This document shows positions 16,780-25,171 of a DNA stretch of 64,000 bases, piece after piece. The notes under the pieces are model-generated. The model saw nothing but the letters and a program-made list of their open reading frames with translations, ran no database searches and was not told where the DNA came from. Position 1 is the first letter of the stretch; each line of letters begins with the position of its first letter. This DNA comes from an uncultured bacterium (GTDB lineage: Bacteria > Vulcanimicrobiota > Xenobia > Xenobiales > Xenobiaceae), in NCBI GenBank assembly GCA_934636825.1, contig CAKUBG010000013.1, forward strand, positions 6,158 through 70,157, read 5' to 3'. The translations under genes were made by a program, and so were the position numbers.

Positions 16780-18089
16780 AATTCCGGATAATCACTCCAA
16801 GTTTCTGCTGGATCTATATCAGCTTCTTCTAAAGTTAAATTGCGTACAGCAATAGGCGGGCACATGGTACGTCCGTTTAGAACTGACTCATAGCCTAAAC
16901 CTAGCAAATTAGCACCGAATAAATCGGTATAGTTGGCTCTGACTATAAATTGAGGCACTCTGCATATCGGCTTTCCGTGTTGCAAAAGAAAAGCTATTTC
17001 GCAGCGTCGGGCAAATTGTCCCGGCTTTTTTAAATGCGGAGGCAGAGGAGTTAGGCGATCCAAAAGAATACCAAAATCTGCTTTGGCACATAATTCTCCC
17101 AAAGAAGCTGTGCCTCTTTCCAAGCATAAATTTGAGTAACCTGGCCTGGGTGGTTGGCCCCAAGGACGCACTGCCGAGCCTTGGGGATTTATTTTACACT
17201 CCCTAGCCGTTTTTAAGTCGTAGAGCCCTTTAACTAATTCACCTTGCTGAATCAGAGGCAGTCTTATTTTAGTAATTCCTTCACCGTCGAAAGGAACTGT
17301 GCCAAAGCCACCTGGTAAAGTCCCGTCGTCGATAATGTTTATGCAAGGTGCCAGCCAAGGACGCTTCTGGGGCAAGGTGCCGAACAAAGGCGAGTCGGCA
17401 TAAAGCATATCTTGAGTAAAATCTTCTAACAATTTTCCGCAAGCACTCGAAGTAAAAACTCCAGGTAGTAAATAACTGTCCGGCCAGGCCATTTCACTGG
17501 AATGGACAGAACGCCACATTAGCTTGCACAGCAAATCGGAAGGGGAATGCTGGGCGGAGGTACTGTAAATAGCATCTCCTACAGGGATATTTTCATTGGA
17601 ATTTAGGGTGAGCAAATGGAGAATACGGCTGGCACAACGCTCTCCGCTTCTGGTTGTCAGTTTAAAAGTATGTTGAAGCAATCTGGCACTTAACGAAAAG
17701 CGTCTGTGGGGCAGAAGAGAAGGAAGCATAAAATCCAAGCTTTGAATCAGTGTTTGGAACTTAGTAATCGAATCTTCTAATTGCTGTGAGGCTTCTGCTG
17801 CTCCTGTAGTCAGAGACGGCGCTATGAGCCCTTTTTGTGAAAAAGAACCGCGTCTTCCTGTAGCTGCATTCTGGACTGCTTTTTGTAGCAAGTCGTTGAT
17901 AGAAAATTCGCCCTCAGACCAGACATATCCGAGCCTGCCTTCTACGTTTAAGCGCAAACCTAAACCGGATCTAAAATTGCGTTGCTCCGGCTGAGCCAAA
18001 TTTACTTCCGTATATACTTCTTCGGCAACTTCAGCATCTCTGGCCATACCAAGAGCTTTTAAAAGCAATTGTTTTGCATAACTGGCCAT
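16770..18089 (-). CDS. pmbA: PmbA/TldE-family protein
   Basis: The 439-residue protein matches the TldD/TldE (PmbA) family: an N-terminal alpha/beta part (NFRSGLGLRLNVEGRLGYVWS) and the C-terminal core with IIDDGTLPGGFGTVPFDGEG, then GLYDLKTAREC and RTMCPPIAVRNLTLEE. TldD and TldE form a cytoplasmic heterodimeric metalloprotease in which TldD holds the HExxxH zinc site. This protein lacks HExxxH, as expected for the TldE-type subunit. No tldD is in the window. It sits between the TusA-like gene (one-base gap) and the LpxD-like gene (ten-base overlap). Confidence 0.85.
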   Translation of the reverse strand: MASYAKQLLLKALGMARDAEVAEEVYTEVNLAQPEQRNFRSGLGLRLNVEGRLGYVWSEGEFSINDLLQKAVQNAATGRRGSFSQKGLIAPSLTTGAAEASQQLEDSITKFQTLIQSLDFMLPSLLPHRRFSLSARLLQHTFKLTTRSGERCASRILHLLTLNSNENIPVGDAIYSTSAQHSPSDLLCKLMWRSVHSSEMAWPDSYLLPGVFTSSACGKLLEDFTQDMLYADSPLFGTLPQKRPWLAPCINIIDDGTLPGGFGTVPFDGEGITKIRLPLIQQGELVKGLYDLKTARECKINPQGSAVRPWGQPPRPGYSNLCLERGTASLGELCAKADFGILLDRLTPLPPHLKKPGQFARRCEIAFLLQHGKPICRVPQFIVRANYTDLFGANLLGLGYESVLNGRTMCPPIAVRNLTLEEADIDPAETWSDYPELWW

Positions 18090-18090
18090 A

Positions 18091-18720
18091 CTATCTGTCG
18101 CTCCCTAAAAGTAATACTCTGTAGGGAAGTACTTCTTGCTTAGACAACTTGTCTAGTTCTTCTTCTGAAGAATGTTCAAACTGAAGTCGCCATAATTCTT
18201 CTTTCTCAGATAGACAACTTAGCTTGGCGCCGTTTATGGCCGCCCATTGACGCACTACGCGTCTGCTGTTCTGATCGTCTAGATAAAGCTGGCAAAACTT
18301 GAGGTTCTGACGTGTTACCATATTTACAAAAACTTCCAAACAAGAGGCTGCTTCTTTGGCAGAGGCACCGCGCATATCCAGGCAAGGTACTCCTTTAAAG
18401 GCCAAAGCGGGAATGTGGGAGGTTCCCTTAAGCAAATCTTGTTTTAATTGCTCTGAACTATGAGAAACCGTTTCAGAGGTTTCGGGAAGAACTTTATAAT
18501 GTTCCAAGATGACCTCTGTTTGTTGATCCCAATAACGGCGAAAAGTTCCTTGCAAACCTTTGACCAGAAAAGCTGTCGGCAAACCGGGAGCAAAACGCTC
18601 CAGATTGATGTACACTCGTTTGGAAGGTTCATCTAAATGAAAACTCACCAAGCGTATTCCCTCGTGGCCAAAAGTTTTCTCTAATTTTTCAAAAATTTCT
18701 TCAGGAGTGTACTGATTCAT
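18091..18720 (-). CDS. Two-domain protein with a TusA/SirA-like domain missing the active cysteine
   Basis: From the ATG at 18720 (MNQYTPEEIFEKLEKTFG) the protein has 209 residues; an open frame to 18783 adds a less likely start. The first 75 residues have an alpha/beta pattern faintly like a NifU C-terminal domain but without the CxxC. From about 125 the sequence CLDMRGASAKEAASCLEVF followed by a strand-helix-strand pattern resembles TusA/SirA, where the motif is LDxRGLxCPxP. Here the CP is replaced (ASAKE), so sulfur transfer by the usual route is not expected. Its context, one base from pmbA, gives no clear role. The family assignment is tentative. Confidence 0.55.
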   Translation of the reverse strand: MNQYTPEEIFEKLEKTFGHEGIRLVSFHLDEPSKRVYINLERFAPGLPTAFLVKGLQGTFRRYWDQQTEVILEHYKVLPETSETVSHSSEQLKQDLLKGTSHIPALAFKGVPCLDMRGASAKEAASCLEVFVNMVTRQNLKFCQLYLDDQNSRRVVRQWAAINGAKLSCLSEKEELWRLQFEHSSEEELDKLSKQEVLPYRVLLLGSDR

Positions 18721-18838
18721 AGTTGTGCCGGTTCTTTGCTTCGAAAAAAATCGATGTAAAAGATAGAAAAGAATCTCTCCCATCCAATGGGAGCACGTGT
18801 AACCAACTTCGCCCTCTTAAGCGGTGCCTGTAACAGTA

Positions 18839-18886
18839 AAGCGGCTAAAACAGTGGTTGCTTCATACCCTTTGTTTTTAGCCGCTT
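18839..18886 (-). terminator. Long hairpin between the TPR protein and the TusA-like operon
   Basis: AAGCGGCTAAAA (18839-18850) and TTTTAGCCGCTT (18875-18886) are perfect inverted repeats with a 24-base loop, in the spacer after the minus-strand TPR protein. The T-run downstream on the minus strand is weak, so it may attenuate rather than stop transcription. Confidence 0.55.
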
Positions 18887-18905
18887 CACAAAATGGCAAG
18901 TACTG

Positions 18906-20555
18906 CTAGAAAACAGCTGTGCCGGGATCTTTCTTCGCCATTTGATAGAACTCTTGCCAAAGCTTTTTCTCTTTGTTCATGCGTTCTACACTGACATTTT
19001 TCTCTTTAATCTTGGCCACAATTTCTTCTCGGCTACTGTTCACTTCCTTAAAGCGTCCGGGTTTCCAAGAGTATTGATCTAAGTTGTAAATATCACGATT
19101 GCGGAACTCACCCAGCTTGTAAAGCACAGCGTAGTTCTTTTCTTGATAATATAAAGTCTCAAAGGAAAATGGGTTGGTCCTATAGGCTTTCTCAAAATAT
19201 TTATTGGCATTGTAGAAATAGTTTTCTACCGGACCATTCTTATCTTGAGTTTTGTCTCCCACGCGCATACGCTCATAACGATAGATGCCTATTCTGAGTT
19301 GACTTTGTCCGGCACTAAATTGGAACGAGGAATAAGTCCAGCAACCCACAATCATAATGATAATGAGAGGTATGACCACCAAAGAAATTACGCTGGCCGC
19401 TTTGTAAGCTGCAGTCGAATCGCCTTTGTCTTTGGGAGCGTTGCCTGAAACGATGCGCTCTCTGGCTGCATAAAAATCTTGTTCGATAGTTTCTTTAGTT
19501 TTGGAAGCTAAAGCTCTTATTTTGGGAGCAAAACGATCCGAACCTAAAATTTTTGTGCATATATCAACAGCCGCATCGAGGAAACCAGAGTGCCCGAGCT
19601 CTTCAGCCATAAGCAACCAATCTTCAGGATCGCTGGTTGGAATTTCCTGAATCATTTCACCCGGCCTAATAGAATCATCTAAGCCTAGAGCTTTGCTTAA
19701 ATGTACGGCCGCTCTTTCCGGTTCGCCCACTGCCATAGAACAAAGACCTAATCCGTAGTGGGCGTCGATGTTATTAGGGAAGCGTTTTAAACTGTTTTGA
19801 ATGTCAAAATGCAGCTCAGAGAACTTCTCTTTGTCGAAAAGCTCTAGCTGTTCTTCGGTAAAAATATTAGCAATTTTGCGCGGACCTAGCGGAACTAATG
19901 GCGGTACTTGAGGAACACGAGGAGCTTCCTGCGTACCTAATGCAGCTTGTCCCGAAGGTTGAGTAGGGGCGGCTGCTTCCTGAACTGGGGAAACCACCGG
20001 CCGTTCTGTTTGTATAGGCCTAGGCTGTGGCGGTCTACCGGGTTGAGCTGCTCCTTGCTGTTGAGGCGGATATCCCGGTTGCATGGGCCTAGGCTGTGGC
20101 GGTCTACCGGGTTGAGCTGCTCCTTGCTGCTGAGGTGGATATCCCGGTTGCATGGGCCTAGGTTGAGGCGCCCTACCGGGTTGAGCTGCCCCTTGCTGCT
20201 GAGGAGGATACCCCGGTTGCATGGGTCTAGGTTGAGGCGGTCTGCTTGGTTGAGCTATTCCTTGCTGCTGAGGAGGGTATCCCGGACGCATAGGTCTAGG
20301 TTGAGGCGCCCTACCGGGTTGAGCTATACCTTGCTGCTGCGGTGGGTATCCCGGTTGCATAGGTCTGGGCTGGGAAGGAAAGCCCTGAGGTGAATGTATT
20401 TCCGGACGAGGCATGGCGCGGTGTGGAAAAGCCGCTCCAGATTGAGATCCATTAGCGTTGGGCCCTTGAAGATGAAGCGCATTCGCAGAACGCGGTTGTT
20501 CATCCTGAGTATTCTGCGTATTCAAATTATGGCGAGGCGGCAGTTGCAAGCTCAC
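18906..20555 (-). CDS. TPR membrane protein with a Pro/Gln-rich tandem-repeat head
   Basis: The 549-residue protein has three parts. Residues 62-176 are five near-identical 23-residue repeats (QPRPMQPGYPPQQQG plus AQPGRxP), which should be disordered. Residues about 230-370 contain TPR-type helices (DAHYGLGLCSMAVGEPERAA and SGFLDAAVDICTKILGSD). One membrane helix lies at about 387-407 (VISLVVIPLIIIMIVGCW), followed by a C-terminal domain of about 140 residues with KANKYFEKAYRTNPFSFETL, also TPR-like, outside the membrane. The head is probably cytoplasmic. I do not recognise the family. A scaffold or protein-interaction role is inferred from the repeats. Confidence 0.75.
   Translation of the reverse strand: MSLQLPPRHNLNTQNTQDEQPRSANALHLQGPNANGSQSGAAFPHRAMPRPEIHSPQGFPSQPRPMQPGYPPQQQGIAQPGRAPQPRPMRPGYPPQQQGIAQPSRPPQPRPMQPGYPPQQQGAAQPGRAPQPRPMQPGYPPQQQGAAQPGRPPQPRPMQPGYPPQQQGAAQPGRPPQPRPIQTERPVVSPVQEAAAPTQPSGQAALGTQEAPRVPQVPPLVPLGPRKIANIFTEEQLELFDKEKFSELHFDIQNSLKRFPNNIDAHYGLGLCSMAVGEPERAAVHLSKALGLDDSIRPGEMIQEIPTSDPEDWLLMAEELGHSGFLDAAVDICTKILGSDRFAPKIRALASKTKETIEQDFYAARERIVSGNAPKDKGDSTAAYKAASVISLVVIPLIIIMIVGCWTYSSFQFSAGQSQLRIGIYRYERMRVGDKTQDKNGPVENYFYNANKYFEKAYRTNPFSFETLYYQEKNYAVLYKLGEFRNRDIYNLDQYSWKPGRFKEVNSSREEIVAKIKEKNVSVERMNKEKKLWQEFYQMAKKDPGTAVF
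20028..20372 (-). repeat. Five tandem 69-bp coding repeats
   Basis: Five in-frame copies of a 69-base unit encode the 23-residue Pro/Gln/Gly repeat of the TPR membrane protein. Copies differ at a few positions (IAQPGRAP, IAQPSRPP, AAQPGRAP, AAQPGRPP), so copy number could vary by recombination without breaking the frame. The opposite strand has a long Arg/Leu-rich open frame here that is only a by-product of the repeat. Confidence 0.9.
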
Positions 20556-20952
20556 TTGACTACATCCTTTTTTTTACCTATCCGGAGGCAATTTTCTGAT
20601 TTTCTGAACTTTGCTAAAAAGCGCAAAAGAAATCGGTTCTGTCGACTAGAATTCCGCTGCTGGCAAAGCGCATGTGTGAGCGGAAAAACTAATTCCGAAA
20701 TCGAAAAGCATAAGGGTGTGCATATTAGACAAAAAGCGACTATCACCTTTTGCCTAGGTCGATTTCGACATATTGAAAGATTGAATTTAGGCAGCCTAGT
20801 TGATGGACTGGCCGCAACATATATTGATAGAAGTTCAATCCTCTGAATGGCAAGGAAAAAAAATGTTGTTTTTTGTATATGATAAAGTGTGGGGGCGAAG
20901 AAAAAGGTTTCGCTATAGGGCGTTGGCTCGGAGAGATGCTGGAGGAAAATAT
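20556..20952 (+). other. 397-base divergent intergenic region
   Basis: This spacer separates the minus-strand TPR gene from the lptC operon and must hold promoters for both. I see no convincing gene and no clear -35/-10 pair. The last bases carry the strong ribosome site GGAGGAAA (20941-20948) for lptC. Confidence 0.5.
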
Positions 20953-21639
20953 ATGGTTAGATTCAGAGGACAACTTTGGATATGGCTGGCAATGTTGTTT
21001 ACGATGTGTGGTTGTGGCGGAGGCGAAACTACTACAAACAATGCAGAGCAATATGCCAAAACTCCTGCAGCAGCCCTTTCCGAACAGTCTGAAAGCCAAC
21101 AGATTGGAAACGTTCAAAAGCAAAGCCAGGCTTCGGGTGAAACAGGCAAGCAAGCTGAAATCGTAAAAGATAAAGAAGGGACTTCTGCTACTTCCATGTC
21201 CAACGATCAGGGAGTCGATTCTATATCTATTGCGGCTAAAGGCGAATCGCCTTGGAGTTTAAAAGCCAGCCGAATCGACTACGATGATGTAAGTAAAAAA
21301 GCTCGAGCTTCTTCTATTACTTGGAATTTACTTGATAAAGAGGGACATTCTCTTCTTCAGCTTCAGGGCGATGCTGCTGTAGTTAATACAGAAACTCAGG
21401 GCTTGGCTTTTGAAGGGCCTGTTCATGCTGTCGGTCCCAAGGGTGAAAAGATTGTTTGTAACAAATTGATTTGGGACAGCAAGTCCAGAAAGTTGCGCGG
21501 CTCGCATGGAGTAAAGGTAGTTCGTGAAGGATCTACTATGACTGGGAAAAATATGGTGGCTTCTCCGGACCTCAAGCATGTTGAAGTTGAAGGCGATGTG
21601 CGTGTTTATTTCAATTCCGGTTTAGAATCGAACCAATAA
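20953..21639 (+). CDS. lptC: LptC-like LPS export lipoprotein
   Basis: I place the start at ATG 20953 because GGAGGAAA ends five bases upstream; the frame is open to 20800 but without a signal. The 228-residue protein begins with a hydrophobic signal and a lipobox-like TMCGCGGG, a low-complexity Gln/Ser/Lys linker (about 25-85), then a beta-rich OstA/LptC fold (SPWSLKASRIDYDDVSKKA, LAFEGPVHAVGPKGEKI, GSTMTGKNMVASPD, VEVEGDVRVYF). LptC bridges the inner-membrane LptBFG extractor and the periplasmic LptA bridge. It could also supply LptA function, as no separate LptA is visible. It is followed 18 bases later by lptB. Confidence 0.8.
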   Translation: MVRFRGQLWIWLAMLFTMCGCGGGETTTNNAEQYAKTPAAALSEQSESQQIGNVQKQSQASGETGKQAEIVKDKEGTSATSMSNDQGVDSISIAAKGESPWSLKASRIDYDDVSKKARASSITWNLLDKEGHSLLQLQGDAAVVNTETQGLAFEGPVHAVGPKGEKIVCNKLIWDSKSRKLRGSHGVKVVREGSTMTGKNMVASPDLKHVEVEGDVRVYFNSGLESNQ

Positions 21640-21657
21640 AAGTATGGGGAATAACAC

Positions 21658-22491
21658 ATGGCTATCAAGGCTGAAGGATTAGTAAAAATATATAAAGATC
21701 GGCGAGTGGTTGATGGTGTAAATTTTGAGGTTAATCCTGGAGAGGTCGTGGGGCTTTTGGGAGCTAATGGAGCCGGCAAAACGACCACGTTCTATATGGT
21801 AGTGGGATTGATTAGGCCCAATGGAGGCAGAATTTTTCTTAACGGTCAAGATGTTACCCATTTGCCTATGCATGTACGCGCACGCTTGGGAATAGGATAT
21901 TTGCCTCAGGAGGCTTCCGCTTTTCGCAAACTTAGCGTAGAAGATAATCTTCGTCTGTTATGGCAGATCAATGGAGTATCTAAAAAAGAACAGGCCGAGC
22001 GCCTGGAAAGGCTGTTGGATGAATATCAATTGCACAAAGTTCGTCGCAGCAAAGCAGTAGAATTGTCCGGAGGCGAGAGACGCCGTTTGGAAATTGCCAG
22101 ATCGCTGGCTATAAAGCCACAATTCCTTCTGCTTGACGAGCCGTTCTCTGGTGTAGACCCCATAGCCGTGGCTTCTATTCAGAAAATTATTCGTAGTGTT
22201 AAAGCTCAAGGCTTGGGAGTGCTTATTACAGACCATAATGTGCGCGAGACTTTAGCTATCACAGATAGAGCTTATATTATTCGTGAGGGCCGGATTCTTG
22301 TTTCCGGAACGGCAGTAGAATTAGCTAACAACCCAGATGCTCGTAAATACTATTTGGGAGAAGCTTACCGAACCGGGTTTGAAAATGAACAAACCGCCGC
22401 AGAAGTAGCTAAAGCTAAAATTGAGGAAGAGGCTGATAGCTTGAAAATGGCCGAAGAAGAAAAACTGCACCAAGCTGAAAAGGCAGACTAA
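21658..22491 (+). CDS. lptB: LPS export ABC transporter ATP-binding protein
   Basis: The 277-residue ATPase has Walker A GANGAGKTTT, YLPQEASAFRKLSVEDNL (the LptB-type Q-loop), ABC signature VELSGGERRRLEIARSLA, Walker B FLLLDEPFSGVDP, and H-loop ITDHNVRETLAI, then YIIREGRILVSG. The ITDHNVRETL motif is typical of LptB. LptB powers LPS extraction from the inner membrane with LptF/G. It is about 35 residues longer than E. coli LptB owing to a charged Ala/Glu/Lys C-terminal tail. It is followed by the LptFG permease after a nine-base gap. Confidence 0.95.
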   Translation: MAIKAEGLVKIYKDRRVVDGVNFEVNPGEVVGLLGANGAGKTTTFYMVVGLIRPNGGRIFLNGQDVTHLPMHVRARLGIGYLPQEASAFRKLSVEDNLRLLWQINGVSKKEQAERLERLLDEYQLHKVRRSKAVELSGGERRRLEIARSLAIKPQFLLLDEPFSGVDPIAVASIQKIIRSVKAQGLGVLITDHNVRETLAITDRAYIIREGRILVSGTAVELANNPDARKYYLGEAYRTGFENEQTAAEVAKAKIEEEADSLKMAEEEKLHQAEKAD

Positions 22492-22500
22492 AAATACGTT

Positions 22501-23631
22501 ATGAAAATTTTGGATCGTTACATAATGGCAGAAATGGCAGGTCCGTTTCTATTCGGAGTTTGTGCCTTTACGCTATTGTTCTTCTCAGCAGAAACTCTAA
22601 TGGGTGTAGCTAAGATGATTTTGGAATCACAAGCCGGTATTGGCATGGTGATCAAATATCTCTTCAACCGCCTTCCTTACGTGCTGATTATGACTTTCCC
22701 CATGTCAACTTTGTTGGCCGCGTTAATGGCTTACGGTCGATTGTCCGGGGATAGTGAGATTATCGCCTTGAAAGCTGGCGGAGTTGGATTCTTCCGTATC
22801 TTTTTGCCCGGTTTCTTTTTCTGCTTTTTCATTTCGATGATTTCTTTAGCTGTCAACCAATACTGGGTCCCTCCGGCAACTAAGCAAGCCTACAATATGG
22901 TTCTCAAGTTGCAAGCTCCGGATCAAATCGAAAGAGCTTTGATTACTTCTCCACGCTTGCTTTCCAATGGCGATGAGCAAATGATTTACGCCCACGTGCT
23001 CAATGTTAATGAGCAAACAATGAAAGGCGTATATATGCATTTTTTCCGAAACAATAACCGTTTACGCGAATTATATGCTAAAGAGGCTCGCTGGAATGAT
23101 AAATTAAAAGTTTGGGAAGTTCTGGATATTGAAGCCAGAGATTTTGATCCTATTACCGGTGACGAGCGCTACAGTGCTAAAGGACGCAAAGGTTGGACGG
23201 CTATGAGCAAAGGTGAATCGCCTGCCAGCCCTGAGCAATTAGCTCAGCGCAAGCTTCGCCCTGAAGAAATGACCGCTCAAGAGCTGTCATCTTATTTAAA
23301 TTCTTTGCCTCCAATAGAAAAAACTAACCCTGAGGAGTATCGCAAACGCAACAAGTATAAGGTAATGTATCACCAAAAGATCTCTTTACCTATGAGTTGT
23401 CTGGTGTTTGGAGCTTTTGCTATTCCTTTGGGGCTGAGGCCGCAAAGAACCAGCACTTCCATTGGCTTCGGACTTTCGTTATTCTTTATTTTGTTATATT
23501 ACGTGTTCATGACTATAGGCATGATGTTGGGAGAAAATGGTGCTGCTGCTCCGTGGCTGGCTGCTTGGTTGCCCAATATCGTTTTTGCCATAGTGGGAGT
23601 ATGTTTTGTAGCTGATGCTTCCAGAAAATAG
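22501..23631 (+). CDS. lptF: LptF/LptG-family LPS export permease
   Basis: The 376-residue protein has the YjgP/YjgQ layout: DRYIMAEMAGPFLFGVCAFTL at the start, two or three N-terminal helices, an extended periplasmic beta-jellyroll domain (about 125-285), then three C-terminal helices (PMSCLVFGAFAIPLGLR onward). LptF and LptG normally form a heterodimer; only one permease gene is in this operon, so it may work as a homodimer or the partner lies elsewhere. LptF versus LptG cannot be decided from the sequence. ATG start nine bases after lptB. Confidence 0.9.
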   Translation: MKILDRYIMAEMAGPFLFGVCAFTLLFFSAETLMGVAKMILESQAGIGMVIKYLFNRLPYVLIMTFPMSTLLAALMAYGRLSGDSEIIALKAGGVGFFRIFLPGFFFCFFISMISLAVNQYWVPPATKQAYNMVLKLQAPDQIERALITSPRLLSNGDEQMIYAHVLNVNEQTMKGVYMHFFRNNNRLRELYAKEARWNDKLKVWEVLDIEARDFDPITGDERYSAKGRKGWTAMSKGESPASPEQLAQRKLRPEEMTAQELSSYLNSLPPIEKTNPEEYRKRNKYKVMYHQKISLPMSCLVFGAFAIPLGLRPQRTSTSIGFGLSLFFILLYYVFMTIGMMLGENGAAAPWLAAWLPNIVFAIVGVCFVADASRK

Positions 23632-23708
23632 GTGGGGACAATATAGTGAGTTTGAGAAATTTACTTGAACCTCTCAGGCAAACTTGAGAAAGTGGAGCTA
23701 TATAGAAG

Positions 23709-24707
23709 GTGGACTTTTTATCTTGGCATACCGTAATGAGGGTGGCTTGTGTCTATGCTTTGGTTGCTGCTGTGGCTGCCGGCATAGCTTATTTAGCCAA
23801 CCAATTGGGACGCCAAATAGGTAAGCGTAAAATGAGCGTTCTTCATTTGCGCCCACGCCACACTTCTATACTTATAACTACCGTAACTGGAGTTGCCATT
23901 GCGATTATTACCCTTACAGTTTTTGCCTGCCTTTCGGAACCCGTACGCAATTTATTAGTAGGTTTAGAAAAACTGCGTGCCGAGGAAACGCAATTGCGTC
24001 AGAATATAGATGCTTTGCAACAAGCCCTGGCCGAGGGAACTTTCGTTTGGCGCATTGACGAACCGATAGTACATATGACTATCCCTGGTGGTTTGTCATA
24101 TGAACGAACTCGCGCAGCTGTGACCAGTCTATTGGCCGAAGCCAATGTCCGCACCATAATGCGCAGCAACTCGATCGCTGCTGAAAAAGGGTATAAACCC
24201 ACTTCGGTAAGTGATGTTCTTATCGACTACGATCCCGAACAAGTTGAAGAACTAATCACGTCTATCTCCGGAGAACAGGGGTTTATCGGTTTAAGAGTGC
24301 TGGCAGCTCAAAATTGTCTTTATTCACATCGAGCGCCATTGCGCTTGGAGTCTTGGAAAGTGCGTAAAGTCTTTTCTGAGGGTGAAGTTGTTTCCAAAAG
24401 AGCAATGGATAAACAGCGCTCAGCTTTAGAATTTTTAAAATTCATTGAAGATACGCGTAGAAAAGCTATCGCTAAAGGTATGCGCCCTATAGACGGTGAG
24501 TTGGGAGGCGAACTCAATAGTGCCGATATAGAGCGTTTGCAAGAGGAGATGGACAAAGAAAATGGTAAATTCGAAGTTGTAGCGGTGGCTAATCGCGATC
24601 TTTACGAAACTAGCAGCCTCGATATAAGAGTTGAAGTACATAGCTTAGAACCTTCGGCAACTCCTGAAACCGAATATTACAACTATGGGGAGGGGGCCTA
24701 CTATTGA
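23709..24707 (+). CDS. DUF3084-family membrane protein
   Basis: The 332-residue protein has two N-terminal membrane helices (VACVYALVAAVAAGIAYLAN and ILITTVTGVAIAIITLTVF) separated by GKRKMSVLHLRPRHTSIL, then a short coiled coil (EKLRAEETQLRQNIDALQQ) and an alpha/beta soluble domain. This is the layout of DUF3084, found in cyanobacteria, Negativicutes, Synergistota and Deinococcota, often beside lptB/lptFG and a YqgF-like gene as here. Function is unknown. It starts at GTG 23709 with GGAG about 12 bases upstream and overlaps the next gene by four bases (TTGA). Confidence 0.8.
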   Translation: MDFLSWHTVMRVACVYALVAAVAAGIAYLANQLGRQIGKRKMSVLHLRPRHTSILITTVTGVAIAIITLTVFACLSEPVRNLLVGLEKLRAEETQLRQNIDALQQALAEGTFVWRIDEPIVHMTIPGGLSYERTRAAVTSLLAEANVRTIMRSNSIAAEKGYKPTSVSDVLIDYDPEQVEELITSISGEQGFIGLRVLAAQNCLYSHRAPLRLESWKVRKVFSEGEVVSKRAMDKQRSALEFLKFIEDTRRKAIAKGMRPIDGELGGELNSADIERLQEEMDKENGKFEVVAVANRDLYETSSLDIRVEVHSLEPSATPETEYYNYGEGAYY

Positions 24708-25102
24708 TAGTTCTGTCGATAGATCCTGGCAGTAAGAAATGTGGAGTGGCAGTGGTCTCTGCATGTAAAGGAGTTCTGGAACACAGAGTATTGGCGGTGG
24801 CTTCGCTGGGAAAATTATGTGTAGAACTTAGTCATCTTTATGATTTCGGCCAGGTTATTGTGGGTGGAAGTACCGGATCTGCGCAAGTTGTGCGTATTGT
24901 ACAGGCCGCTTTAGAGTGTGAAGTTAAGGTTGTTGACGAAACTCATTCTACTGAGAGAGCTAGGCTGCGTTACTTTAAAGATCACCCCCCTACCGGATTG
25001 AAGCGTTTTTTACCTTTAAGTTTGCTCTTCCCGCCTGAACTTTATGATGATTATGCAGCCATAGTTTTGGCAGAGGATTTTCTTACTTCTCAGATTGATT
25101 AG
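24704..25102 (+). CDS. YqgF/RuvX-like RNase H-fold protein
   Basis: The 132-residue protein begins VLSIDPGSKKCGVAVVS, the DPGxxxxGvA motif of the YqgF/RuvC RNase H fold, with FGQVIVGGSTGS, VVDETHSTERAR and a final DDYAAIVLAED holding further acidic residues. YqgF/RuvX proteins act in rRNA processing or junction resolution. This short DUF3084-linked branch is not the canonical RuvX and its substrate is uncertain. The TTG start overlaps the DUF3084 stop (TTGA), so the two are translationally coupled. Confidence 0.75.
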   Translation: MIVLSIDPGSKKCGVAVVSACKGVLEHRVLAVASLGKLCVELSHLYDFGQVIVGGSTGSAQVVRIVQAALECEVKVVDETHSTERARLRYFKDHPPTGLKRFLPLSLLFPPELYDDYAAIVLAEDFLTSQID

Positions 25103-25171
25103 CTGATTACAAAGAAAGCCGAATGTACGCTCGCTTACGGGCGAAGCTATTTGAAGCTACAGAGGTGCAAG

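Noticed and set aside
18717..18899. 60-residue minus-strand frame between the TPR and TusA-like genes
   Set aside because: It runs through the long hairpin at 18839-18886 and has no recognisable sequence.
19947..20393. 148-residue Arg/Leu/Ser-rich open frame on the plus strand
   Set aside because: It is antisense to the 69-bp repeats; its repetitiveness simply mirrors them, and it has no ribosome site.
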